NCBI RefSeq assembly: GCF_027887165.1
Contig: NC_077227.1
Coordinates: 352,118,207 to 352,182,206 of the forward strand
Direction: 5' to 3'
Origin: Monodelphis domestica
Lineage: Eukaryota; Chordata; Mammalia; Didelphimorphia; Didelphidae
DNA: 64,000 bases
The notes under the pieces were generated by a model. The model made no database searches. It had not been told where the DNA came from and worked only from the letters and a program-made list of their open reading frames with translations. Position numbers and translations under genes: made by a program. Below are positions 30,785 to 41,786 of the stretch, one piece after another. Every line of letters starts with the position of its first letter. Within the stretch, counting starts at the first letter, position 1.

Positions 30785-31590
30785 TTGGTAATCATAACTC
30801 TGAATGTGAATGAGATGAACTCACCCAGAAAACAGAAGCAAATAGCAGAGTGGATTAGAAACCAAAATCCTACCATATGTTGTCTACAAGAAACACATAT
30901 GAGGCAGGGAAGGTAGACACACTGGAGCAAAATCTATTGGGCATAAACTGAGAAAAAGAAGGCAGGAGTCTTAATCGTGGTGTCTGACAAAGAGATAGAG
31001 AAAGTAATTACATCATGATAAAAGGCAGTATAGACAATGAGGAAAAATCAGCATTTAACATATATGCACCAAATGGTATAGCATCCAAATTTGTAAAGGA
31101 GAAATTGGTGGAGAACAAGGAGGAAATAGATAGTAGAATTATACTAGTGGGAGACCTAAACCTTCCTCTATCAGATCTAGATAAATCAAACCAAAAAATA
31201 AATAAGAAAGAGGTAAGAGATATGAATGAAATCTTGGAAAAATTAGAGTTGGTAGATATTTGGAGAAAAATAAATAAGGACAAAAAAGAATATACCTTCT
31301 TTTCAGCAGCACATGGTACATTCACAAAGATTGACCATGTACTAGGTCATAGAAACATGGCAAACAAGTGCAAAAGAGCAGAAATAATAAATACAACCTT
31401 TTCAGATCATAATACAATAAAATAATAATTAGTAAGGGTACATGGAGAGGCAAATAAAAAATTAATGGGAAATTAAATAATATGATTCTTCAAAATAAGT
31501 TAAAGAACAAATCATAGAAACAATAATTTCACTGAAGAAAAGGACAATGATGAGACATCCTTTCAAAATCTATGGGATGCAGCCAAAGTA
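30785..31590 (+). pseudogene. L1 ORF2 endonuclease part
   Basis: ITLNVNEMN-like start at about 30785, then 'gttgtctacaagaaacaca' (CLQETH motif). A residual frame at 31015-31425 has NIYAPNGIAS, LVGDLNLPLSDLDK (the GDFN-like catalytic motif), TFFSAAHGTFTKIDHVLGH (the SDH/DHVLGH active site) and TTFSDHNTIK. These are hallmarks of the AP-endonuclease fold that nicks target DNA. A frameshift lies just after the ORF2 start region. Confidence 0.85.
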
Positions 31591-31865
31591 ATTTCTTTTG
31601 ATTATATTATATCTTTAGAGTTACTTCACACTTCTCTGTTAAGTTCACCTTTTGTTAGTTACTTGACCTTTTTGTGATTAATTTAACCTTTATAGTTACT
31701 TAACACCTTTTTGTATTAAGATCGAAAAATAGACTTAGCTTAACGTTCTAGCTTCACTATAAGGTGAGAACTAAGTACCTTCATTGTTCAATCAGGAGAT
31801 TACAACTTTATCTTCCCCTAAAGTAAGGTTTAAGTAGGGTGGAGCAATTTAAAGTTTACACTAGA
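31590..31865 (-). repeat. Foreign repeat fragment replacing L1 sequence
   Basis: About 270 bp with no L1 similarity sits where about 650 bp of ORF2 should be. Read on the minus strand it begins 'tccaccctacttaaaccttactttagg' and resembles 4320-4400. It also contains three imperfect 'gttactt.accttttt' motifs. Confidence 0.55.
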
Positions 31866-33464
31866 ATAATAGAAGAAATAGAATCCCTAAATAACGCCAT
31901 ATCAGAAAAAGAAATTGAACAAGCCATCAAGGAACTCCCTAAGAAAAAATCCCCAGGACCAGATGGATTCACAAATGAATTCTATCAAACATTCAAAGAA
32001 CAACTAATCTCAATATCATACAAACTATTTGACAGAATAAGCAAAGAAGGAGTTTGACCAAATTCCTTTTATGACACAAATATGGTACTGATTCCAAAGA
32101 CAGGCAGGTCAAAAACAGAGAAAGAAAACTATGGACCAATCTCCTTAATGAACATAGATGCAAAAATCTTAACTAGAATACTAGCAAAAAGACTCCAGCA
32201 AGTGATTACTAGGGTTATTCATTATGACCAGGTGGGATTTATACTAGGAATGCAAGGATGGTTTAATATTAGGGAAACCATCCACATAGTTGACCATATC
32301 AACAATCAAACCAACATAAATCACATGATTATCTCCATAGATGCCAAAAAAACCTTTGACAGAAGACAACACTCATTCCTATTGAAAACTCTAGAAAGTA
32401 TATGAATAGAAGGGCCTTTACTAAAAATAATAAACAGTATCTATCTAAAACCATCAGCAAACATCATCTGCAAAGGGGATAAACTAGAAACATTCCCAAT
32501 AAGATCAGGAGTGAAAGCCCAATATCACCTCTATTATGTAACATTGTACTAGAAACACTAGCAGTAGCAATTGGAGGAGAAAAAGAAATTGAAGGTATTA
32601 AAATAGACAATGAGGAGACAAAGCTATCACTCTTTGCAGATGATATGATGGTCTACTTAAAGAATCCTAGAAAATCAACTAAAAAGCTAGTAGAAATAAT
32701 CAACAACTTTAGCAAAGTTGCAGGATACAAAATAAACCCACATAAATCATCAGCATTTCTATATATTTCCAACACATCTCAGCAGCAAGAATTAGAAAGA
32801 GAAATTCCATTTAAAATCACCCTAGACAATATAAAATAGTTAGGAATCTATCTTCCAAGACAAACACAGGAACTGTATAAACACAACTACAAAACACTCT
32901 CCACACAATTAAAACTAGATCTAAATAATTGGAAAAACATTAATTTCTCATGGGTAGGATGAGCTAACATAATAAAAATTACAATCCTACCCAAACTAAT
33001 TTACTTATTTAGTGCCATACCCATCAAACTACCAAGAAACTTTTTTTTTTTACTGAATTAGAAAAATCATAACAAAAATTCATTTGGAAGAACAAAAGAA
33101 CAAGAATATCCAAAGAAATAATGAAAAAAATGTTAAGGAAGGTGGCCTAGCAGTACCAGATCTTAAAATGTACTATAAAACAATGGTCATCAAAACAATA
33201 TGGTCCTGGCTAAGAGACAGAAAGGAAGATCAGTAGAATAGACTTGTGGTAAATGACTTCAGCAAGACAGTCTACAATAAACCCAAAGATCCTAGCTTTG
33301 GGGACAAAAATTCACTATTTGGCCAAAAGTGCTAGAGAAATTTGAGGATGGAATGGGAGAGACTGGGCTTAGATCAACACCTCACACCCTACACCAAGAT
33401 AAACTCAGAATGGGTAAATGACTTGAATAAAAAGAAGGAAACTATAAGTAAATTAGGTGAACAG
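31866..33464 (+). pseudogene. L1 ORF2 reverse-transcriptase part
   Basis: Residual frames hold [59 protein letters not shown] and [21 protein letters not shown] after the FADD catalytic motif. The block shares nearly every base, including its stops and losses, with 16437-18165. Confidence 0.9.
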
Positions 33465-33649
33465 TGGATTGAGAGTCAGGCCTAGAGACGGGAGGTCCTA
33501 GGTTCAAATCTGGCCTCAGACACTTCCCAGCTGTGTGACCCTGGGCAAGTCACTTGACCCCCATTGCCTAGCCCTTACCACTCTTCTGCCTTGGAGCCAA
33601 TACTCAGTGTTGACTCCAAGATGGAAGGTAAGGGTTTTTAAAAAAAAAA
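33465..33649 (+). mobile_element. WSINE1/MAR1-type SINE inside L1
   Basis: 5'-truncated SINE ('agtggattgagagtcagg' onward) with an A tail. The homologous site in the L1 at 16349-21106 (near 18005) is empty. Confidence 0.9.
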
Positions 33650-34860
33650 TAATATACTTATCAGATCTTTGGGAAAGGAAAGGTTATAAGACCAAGCAAG
33701 AGTTAGAAAAAATGAGAAAATGTAAAATAAATAATTTTGATTACATTAAATTAAAAAGGTTTTGTACAAAGCCAATGCAACCAAAATTAGAAGGGAAGCA
33801 ACAAACTGGGAAAAAAATCTTCATTAGAAAAACCTCTGACAAAGGTCTAATTGCTCAAATTTATAAGGAGCTAGATCAATTGTACAAAACATCAAGCCAT
33901 TCCCAATTGATAAAAGGGCAAGGGACATGCATAGACCATTTTCAGATAAAGAAATCAGAACTATTAATAAGGATATGAAAAAAAATGTTCTAAATCTCTT
34001 ATAATCAGGAAAATGCAAATAAAAACAACTCTGAGATACCACCTCACACCCAGAAAATTGGCTAACATGACAGCATAGGAAAATAATAAATGTTGGAGGG
34101 GATGTGGCAAAATTGGGACACTAATGCATTACTGGTAGAGTTGTGAATTGATCCAACTATTCTGGGGGCAATTTCAAACTATGCTCAAAGGTTGCTGAAA
34201 GACTATCTGCCCTTTGATCCAGGCACAGTGATACTGGGTTTATACCCCAAAGAAATAATCAGGAAAAAGACTTGTACAACAATATTCATAGCTGTACATT
34301 TTGTGGTGGAAAAAAAAATTGGAAAATGAGGGGATGCCCTTCAATTGGGGAATGGCTGAACAAATTGTAGTATCTGTTGGTGATGGAATACTATTGTGGT
34401 AAAAGGAATAATGAACTAGATTCCATGTGAACTGGAATGACCTCTAGGAATTGATGCAGAGTGAAAGGAGCAGAACCAGGTGAACATTGTACATAGAAAC
34501 AGATATACTGTGGCACAATCTAATGTAATGGACTTCTCTACTAGCAATGATCTAGGACAATTCTGAGGGATTTATGAGAAGGAACATCCAGAGAAAGTGT
34601 GGGAGTAGAAACAGAAAAACATAAGATCAATCATTTGGTTTGTTGGGCATATGATTAAGGATGTAGACTTTAATTGGTCACTCGACTGCAAATATTAATA
34701 ATATGGAAATAGGTCTTGATCAATGACACATGTAAAACACAGTGGAATTGCATGTCAGCTATGGGAGGGGGATGGAGGGAGGAGAGGGAAAGAATATGAA
34801 TCTTGTAACCATAGAAAAATATTCTAAATTAATTAATTAAATAATTTTTTTTAAAAAAAG
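33650..34860 (+). mobile_element. L1 ORF2 C-terminus, 3' UTR and tail
   Basis: Continues after the SINE through 'gttggaggggatgtggc', 'atgcagagtgaaagg' and a G-rich run to the A/T-rich end. Beyond about 33800 it departs from 20001-21106 by about 10%. Confidence 0.9.
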
Positions 34861-34874
34861 AAGAGCCTATGGTG

Positions 34875-35140
34875 CATAGGGACAGAAGCTTTTTGATTAT
34901 TATTAATTCTTCTATTCTACTTTATTAAAGGCTTTTTGTTTATTATTTAGTATGTCATATCTCATCTATGAGAGAATACACTGAATGGGAACTTGCAACT
35001 TAAGAATTGCTTAGATGATGTCCCAAGGAATACTTAGAACCCTTATTAGCTTTAAGGACATAAAGCCCTGGACTACAAATATATTCCTGATTTTCTAAGA
35101 TTCTGAGCTTTCTTTCAGTTTTCCCTTTACTATTAATTAG
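34875..35140. other. Unassigned sequence
   Basis: No recognised feature. Confidence 0.4.
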
Positions 35141-35375
35141 TTTCAGTCATAGCTTTCACATTGTGACTCCATTTGCTGTTTTCTTGGCAAAGATACTGGG
35201 GTGGTTTGCTATTCCTTCTCCAGTTCATTTCATAGATGAGGAAACTGTTGCAAACAGGGTTAAGCAACTTGCCCAGGGTCACACAGCTAGTAAATTTCTG
35301 AATCCAGATTTGAATTTAGGAAGATGAGTCTTCCTGACTTTAAGCCTGGCACTGTATCCATGACACCACTTGGGC
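35141..35375 (+). mobile_element. RTE/BovB-tailed SINE
   Basis: 'tttcttggcaaagatactggggtgg', 'ttccttctccagttcattt', 'aacagggttaagcaacttgcccagggtcacacagctag' type order. Confidence 0.85.
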
Positions 35376-35517
35376 TGGCCTTCAGCTTGTCCTCCTCAAA
35401 GGTCATTAATCCATCAGTTATCTCTTCCAATTTAGCCACATCTTTACTGCCCTCTGCTGTTTGCTGCTCAGAAGACCACAGAAACATTTCTCAAACCCAG
35501 ATTTAATACCATTTTTC

Positions 35518-35750
35518 ATAAAATCACAGAATCTCAGAGTTCAAAGAAATTAGAGATAAATTCAGCCATAAATAATACTCCCTATATAAAATGTCACTGA
35601 CAAATGATCATCCAGCTTCTTTAAGTAGATTAGTCTCTAGAAGATCTCTTGTGAAGGAAATTTTTCTAAGGCAGCCTATTTTACCTTTGGTCTCTTCTAA
35701 TTATTAACTTGTTTCCCCTTACATTAAACCTAAATCAGACTCTCTGCAAC
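35518..35750 (-). mobile_element. CR1/L3-type LINE 3' tail, minus strand
   Basis: 'aaaatcacagaatctcagagtt', 'tgacaaatgatcatccagcttc', 'aaggcagcctattttacc' and 'ttccccttacattaaacctaaa' follow the reversed tail of CR1/L3 elements, as at 3957-4175 in the other orientation. Confidence 0.6.
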
Positions 35751-35751
35751 T

Positions 35752-36308
35752 TAAAAAAATTATTTATTTTTTAATTTTATTTATAATATTTTTTCATGCT
35801 TACATGATTTCTGTTCTTTTCCACCTCTCCTCTCTCCCCCTTCCCATAACCAATGATCAAGTCAACTGGGTTTTACTTGTATCATTGGTCAAGAGCTGTT
35901 TCTATGTTATTAATATTTGTAATAGAGTGATTGTTTAGAGTCTACATCTCCAATTATATCCCCATTGAATCATGTGATCAATCATATGTTTTCCTTCTGT
36001 GTTTCTACTCCCACAGTTCTTTCTCTGGATGTAGATAGCATTCTTTTTCATAAGTCCCTCAGAATTGTCCTGGATCATTGCATTGTTGCTAGTAGAGAAG
36101 TCCATTACATTTGATTGTGCCACAGTATATTCATCTCTGTGTACAGTGCTCTCCTGGTTCTACTCTTTTCACTCTGCATCAATTCTTGGAGGTCATTCCA
36201 GTTCACATGGAATTCCTCCAGTTCATTATTCTTTTTAGCATAATAGTATTCCATCACCAACAGATACCACAATTTGTTCAGCTATTCCCCAATTAAAGGC
36301 ATTCCCTT
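35752..36308 (-). mobile_element. Young-type L1 3' end, minus strand
   Basis: Poly-T/A-rich start, reversed 3' UTR and ORF2 C-terminus ('ctgcatcaattcttggagg', 'accacaatttgttcagc'). It is 5'-truncated near 36308. Confidence 0.85.
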
Positions 36309-37344
36309 CTTCCACTACTTCAGGACAGCTTTTATGTTCCCCTCTGTGTATATCTTGTCTTTCCTAGGTTCAGTATTCCCAGTTCCTACAATCACACTTC
36401 ATAGTTCCTTGCCCATCCATGTCAACCTGTTATGAAAGTGACCCAGCTCATCATGGCATCCTCCCTCAGACTATGACACCTTCAACTCCACAGTCTGGTT
36501 TCTAAGAGCCATAAAAAAAAATCAGAACTATCTTACATTCTACTCTTGTGTGAGAATGTACATCTAGATTCACAAACCTAGCATTGATGTCCAGCACTCT
36601 GGTAGAGAAGAGATAACACAGGGGATGATGATCTTTGAAGCAACATAGAACTATAGAGTTTAGGTGAAGAAGATCCCAAAACAATGGATACAACAACCTA
36701 ACACAACCAGTTAATAGAATGAGAATGATCTCACTGGGAAAATCCATTCAAGTCCCTGGAATTTGCCTTGGAAATAAAATGACTACATAAGAGAAAGTGG
36801 CAAAAATAAATTAATCACAACATAATCTTGGGTCTTAGTCAGAGATAAATTTAAGAGACCTGATCAATATTAGGAGACCTCAATTATCAGCAATTCTACC
36901 ACTTTGATCTTAGAGAAATTATTTGGGTTCATTTGAGCTAGTGTAGCCCTTTGGCAAATGTGGTATTTGGGGGTAAAGTGAAATGGGTAAAAAACTTAGA
37001 ATATCTTAGAACAGCAGTATTTTATAAACTTAAGTGAAAATGATTTAAAGTTTTATTTAGGTTTTACTCATTTTGATGGATATAAGAATTTTAATATAAT
37101 TTAGTCATTTTGATATATTTCTATAACCCTAAACCTTTTCCCCTTAATACTATATGTATCCCTCAATGCTAACTTCTTTTGAGATATGGAAGCAATTCAA
37201 ATATATGGCTGAGAACAAGTCATATAGTATAAATAAAAGCAAAAAACATGAGTCAGAAAAAAAACCAAAATAAAACTAAACTAATTAAAAGCAATGCATT
37301 TCAAACAAAAAAGAAAAGATACATACTGTCAAAATCATTGCATT
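36309..37344. other. Unassigned sequence
   Basis: No recognised gene or repeat; frames of 81-85 codons have no known motif. Confidence 0.4.
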
Positions 37345-37860
37345 TAATTTTTCTGATAAAAGTCTATTATGTAAAATGTATTCCCAATGGACACAAGTTT
37401 CTAAGAATAAGACTGATCTATAACATAACTGGTCAAGGGATAGGCAGATTTGAAAAGAAGCAACATAAATTCAAAATTACTAATAATCAGAGATGCATAC
37501 ATTAAAACAACTCTGATATATGAACTTACAGCCATCAAATTGGCAAATTTAGGAAAAGAAGGGAAAAAATAAGTGCTAGTGAAGCTGTTGAAAAATAGAT
37601 CTGCTAATTCCGTATTGCTGTACCTGCAAATTTATTTAACCTTTTTTGGAAAGTAATATGTAATTATCATTTTTTTAAGTTTTAAAAGGTTATTCAACCT
37701 TTTTTGGAAAGTAATATGCAATTATTATTTTTTTTAAGTTTTAAAAGGTTTTTAACCTTGGAAAGTCAGATGAAGGGAGATAATTTGGAACTCAAAATGT
37801 AAAAAAACAATAAATGTTAAGAATTCCATATAATAGGGGGAAATAAAATATGATTTAAAA
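37345..37860 (+). mobile_element. Old L1 fragment with a local 58-bp tandem duplication
   Basis: 'aagggataggcagatttgaaaagaag' and 'aactctgatatatgaacttaca' match L1 ORF2 near its C-terminus. 'aaccttttttggaaagtaatatg' occurs twice (from about 37638 and about 37696), an imperfect tandem duplication. Confidence 0.6.
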
Positions 37861-37933
37861 AATGTTGTCACCTTTCATTTCCCTCTAATTTTTAAAGTAA
37901 TTTAAACCTTGGATCATTTGTAATTCATTGTGG

Positions 37934-38508
37934 TGGCATGGGCATTATATCCCTAAAACTATAGAAGTGTTTCAGGCAATCTATAAGCAGGGAAATTCCT
38001 TTGCTCCCTTACATTCTTATGATTTCTAACCTAAAACATCTGATAACTCCTATAAGACCAACCATGAAAGAATTAACCTTCTTGGATCATCCTTTAGATG
38101 GATAGAGAGATACACCTCCTTGATATCATCAAGTTGTATCTCAGACATTCATCTGTCCTCTGAACTATGAGGGTCATCCCCTATGTCCTCAGGCAAACCT
38201 TCCTCCTGCCAGTGCCTCACTGCTTACCACTCTAGAGTCACATCTTCACTGTGGCACAAAGTCACAGCTTCATTGTTGTAAAAAGTATAAAGACCCCAGA
38301 ATTAATGTCATTGAGGAATAGTTTTCCATGTATTCTGTTCTACCTAGGAGGAAGTCTTCCACCTATGCTGTCCTCCTGGCAGATTCAACATTACCTTCTA
38401 AATTAATAAATTTCTCTTTTTAGTTTTAAGCTAAGTTTTGGAGTCTTGCATCCTTGCAAAAGGTACCCTTCCTGAGCCACGGAGGTTCACCTTAAGCCCC
38501 TCACAACA
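37934..38508 (+). mobile_element. Probable solo LTR, class I type, 4-bp TSD
   Basis: A 575-bp unit TGGCATGGG to CCTCACAACA with GTGG at 37930-37933 and 38509-38512. Gamma-like LTR features: TATA 'aagtataaagacccc' at about 38284, 'aataaa' at about 38406, then a U5-like 'ttgcatccttgc'. Ends rest on the TSD match only. Confidence 0.6.
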
Positions 38509-38512
38509 GTGG

Positions 38513-39365
38513 TATGTAATATAAAATTCTGGGCTGATCCCAATTCTCTATTAAATTTCCCACTCAATTTTCCCAGTAATACTTTTTGAATTATTTCTGT
38601 AGTAATTTGAATTCTATAAGTACTCAACAAAGGGAAAAGATCTTAGACTATAAAAGAAAGGAAATTAAAATTCTATATTCAGCAGAAACTATAGAGGAGA
38701 ATAGAATAATGTGTTGTGAAAGCAAAGGCATTCAAGAGGCAGCCCTAGGTAACATACCCTACCAACTGAGCCAGATCATTAGCGAAATAAATGGATAGTC
38801 AATAAAAAAGTATATGAAGCATTCTTATGAAGAAAGCCAGATATAAGTAGATAATTTGCTTTGCAAACAGTCTAAAAAACAGAAATATAAAAAATAAGTA
38901 TTCAGAAAAAAGAGATGTCACAGGAAAAGAAAATTAAATACCACAGAAGGAAAAAAAGGGGGGAAGCCCCCTAGAAAGTAAAAGACATTTAGGGAGTTAA
39001 AAATCACAACAAAATAACAAAAGAACTAGAGAAATTTCTTTCCAAAAGTTCAGAAGATGAGGGTGAAAGTGGAATGTAATTAAAAAACTGATGATGAAGA
39101 AACAGCCATAAAACATTGTGGACTAAACCTTGGAACTTCCTGCCTAGAGGTAAATCATTATTTTTTGTAGGACTAAAGAAGAAGGGAAGGATACATAAAA
39201 AGAGAGAGGAGAGGAAAAGAATTGAGAGAAATGTGTGATGTACCCTAATTAAGCCATTGGCAAGCAATGAGGGGAAAAAGAACTCCAGTAGTTTGGGGGG
39301 GGGGGGGAAGAAGAGATTACAGGCAAATGATTGCTATGGCAAAGGGAGGGATTAAAATAGAGGCA
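38513..39365. other. Mostly unassigned, possibly old L1-derived, with a G run
   Basis: 'cagaaactatagaggagaat' and 'gaaagccagatataagtag' may be old L1 internal sequence but cannot be secured. A run of 13 G lies at 39295-39307. Confidence 0.3.
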
Positions 39366-39602
39366 AAGTAAGGTGGTGCAGTGGATAGAATGCTGGGCTC
39401 AGAGACAGAAATACCTACCTTGAGTGCATATCTGACCTCAGATACTGGCTATGTGACTCTGAGCAAGTAATTTAATCCTTTTTGCCTCAATTTCCTCATC
39501 TGTAAAATGAGCTGGAGAAAGAAATGACAAATCCCTCCAATATCTCTGCCAAGAAATCCCCAAATGGGGTCACAAAGAGTCAGATATGACTGAACAACAA
39601 CT
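39366..39602 (-). mobile_element. RTE/BovB-tailed SINE, minus strand
   Basis: 'ggtggtgcagtggatagaatgc', 'cctcagatactggctatgtgac', 'tcctcatctgtaaaatgagctggag' and 'ggggtcacaaagagtcagatatgactgaacaac' in the reversed order of the element. Confidence 0.85.
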
Positions 39603-39710
39603 AAAAAAGGAGAAAATCTTAATTTGGTGGTTGGAAGGGGATCCCACTGAACAATGCTCCCATATGGAAGAGAGATATTCTATAAAGGGAAATGGGTGGT
39701 TTTACAATTG

Positions 39711-39993
39711 TGTAATTGGAAACCTTGTGCCTTTGAACTACATTTCCCAGGAGCCTGCTGACTTCCTGTCATTATGTGCTGATTTAGACAGGGGGATATG
39801 TTGGGTGGAGTTCCTGGTCTTGAGTCTTGGCTTCCTGTCAGAGACTGATGGAGCGTGGAGTTTTTGAACAGGTAGATTAGCCATGGGCACGTGATTTTTA
39901 TTTTGTTACATTTTTTATTCCTTTATCTATAGTGATCATTAATAAATCTCTTAAAATATAACATTTTAAATTTCAATAATTTTAATTTTTCCA
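39711..39993 (+). repeat. 5' LTR of family A copy 2
   Basis: 'ttcctgtcattatgtgctgattt', 'ttttgaacaggtagatta', 'catgggcacgtg' and 'gatcattaataaatctc' are shared with the LTR at 60680-60896 and, reversed, with 62346-62655 and 63155-63473. Confidence 0.85.
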
Positions 39994-40550
39994 ATGATGG
40001 CAACCACTGAAGTTGGAGAAAGAATTCTCAAATTTTTAAGCCACGTTTCTCCTATCACGGCTTTTCACCTCTTCCCCCTCCCCAAGAACTCTGAGAAAAC
40101 CCTGAACACTCTTCAGAGCTACTGTCCTACTCCTGCTGTTTTTTTTTTTCCTTTCCCATTTTTTACAATTTTTTTTTTTACTCCTGGCTGCTTTAGTTTG
40201 AGTGACTTAGCCAGGGCCTCTTAGTGGAGGAGAGATAGTCCACTTCTCATGCCCATCTGCTTGAGCCAGCATTCCTTGCTGCTGCCTCTGGCATTATTGC
40301 TGCCAATACAGCCTCCTGGGTTGTCCCAGCCATGCACTCCTGATCATTCTGATCCCTCTTGCCCCTGCTGCTGGTTGCTGCCATGGTGTCTTTAGAACAC
40401 ACAAGCTTAGAGTCCTTGATACAGCTGTTAAAAACCAGGGTGTGTTTTCCTTAGGCAATAATTAGCCTCCTAATTCCCTGACCATGTGACAGGGGAAGAA
40501 AGCTCCTCCCTAGTGTTTTACTCCAAGGGGGAAGGGGAAGGAAGTGGAAT

Positions 40551-40776
40551 GGCAAGTATGGCCCACTCAGTGAAAGAGCAGTACATTATCTATCTCAAAT
40601 GGCTCCCAATTTCAGGATGCTTTTTCTTCCTACCATTCCTGGGTGTACTGGTCCTTGCAATTATCTTGCCTGAGATTCAGAGGAGAACTTCATCTCCCTA
40701 CCACCTCTTTCCATTTGGGCCTGCCCAGGCTCTAAAATACATCCAATTTGGGATTCCTCCACACTATGTTCAGTGA
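40551..40776 (+). other. Small hydrophobic frame in family A copy 2
   Basis: A frame of about 75 codons starting MASMAHSVKEQYII contains one strong membrane-like segment (GCFFFLPFLGVLVLAIILP) and ends GIPPHYVQ. The aligned part of copy 1 (about 13005-13260) is clearly related at DNA level. No similarity to gag, pol or env was recognised. It may be a relic of a former coding region or of no significance. Confidence 0.4.
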
Positions 40777-41786
40777 GGAATTCTACCTCATTATGGGACA
40801 TTCCAGAGGTGTGACAAAAGGAACCTAAATGGATAGGGAAGGAACTCTAAAGAGCCTGGAAGTGAAATTTTTAAGCCCTTTCAGACTCCACTGTTTTATG
40901 AAAGTCTCTGTATCTTATTGTATTTTGCTGATGGTCTGCTTTAAAACTTAGTTTTGATATTTAAGTTCACAAATTAATCTGATCAATACTATTCTGTTAC
41001 ACTGAATCATTTTAATCTACTATGTTTTAGCTATTAGATATATATTAGATAATATATATTAGGTATATATTAAATATATATAGATATACATTCCCCTATA
41101 ATAATACTGAACAAAATATCATTGTAAAAGCCCATAAATGCCCTTTTCTTCCATTTTGCCTTTGTTAAATTGTCACATAGATGATGGATGGACTCCATCA
41201 AATTGGTTAACAACCTTTGGAGAATTTAATGAGCTAATTATCTCAAATTGATTTTAAGGGGTCTTCAGACATGATTTTAGATATTTTGTTGTTGTTGTTG
41301 TTTTTCCTTCAATAGCTCTGACTAATCATTTACCTGACTCTGAGTTATTTGTAATAAAAGGTAAAGGGTCTATTTAGTAGCTGAAGTGAAGTGCAACTAT
41401 AATTCCCACCTCCACATTTGTAAAAATATAATGGATGAGGCATATCACAGTCTCATAACAGAGGAGGAGGGAAGCTGTTCTTAGGGCATGGTACCCTCTG
41501 GATGGCTCCCAAAAGGGAGCACATCCCATTTGTAACTCTTTAGCTTACTCTACTCTTCCACCAGAACAATCTAGATTTATCAGTGATGTACTAGACCCAA
41601 ATGGGTTTTTTTTTTCCTAGACTCTTCTGCCAAATTTTGAAACACTGGCAGTAATAAATTTTGTTTAAAATATCTTTATCAAGGTTGAAAGAATTGCTAC
41701 TCTGATCCTAAAAATTAAGGGAGAAATTAATAAAATCAAAAGTGATAGAACTATTGAGCTAATAAACAAGACTAGAAGCTGGTACT

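Larger units (their letters stand above)
28312..34860 (+). mobile_element. Full-length, decayed L1
   Basis: Starts with an L1-type 5' UTR ('ggttaagatggccccagag'), then an ORF1 remnant (about 29170-30010), a purine-rich spacer, an ORF2 remnant (about 30780-34500), the 3' UTR and an A-rich tail. AAGAACCTATGGTG (28298-28311) and AAGAGCCTATGGTG (34861-34874) form a 14-bp TSD with one mismatch. A SINE sits in ORF2, and the segment between endonuclease and reverse transcriptase is replaced by foreign sequence at about 31590-31860. ORF2 has stops (for example TGA at 32054-32056) and indels. Not mobile today. Confidence 0.95.
39711..41700 (+). mobile_element. LTR element 'family A' copy 2, 5' part
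   Basis: The 5' LTR (39711-39993, TGTAATTGG to TTTTTCCA) is followed by a weaker primer-binding site from 39998 and internal sequence aligning with copy 1. It is interrupted at 41700 by a 5.4-kb L1 block and resumes at 47169-47257. Its 3' end is not clearly resolved; the split LTR at 56727-56741 plus 60680-60896 is a candidate 3' LTR. It is broken. Confidence 0.85.
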
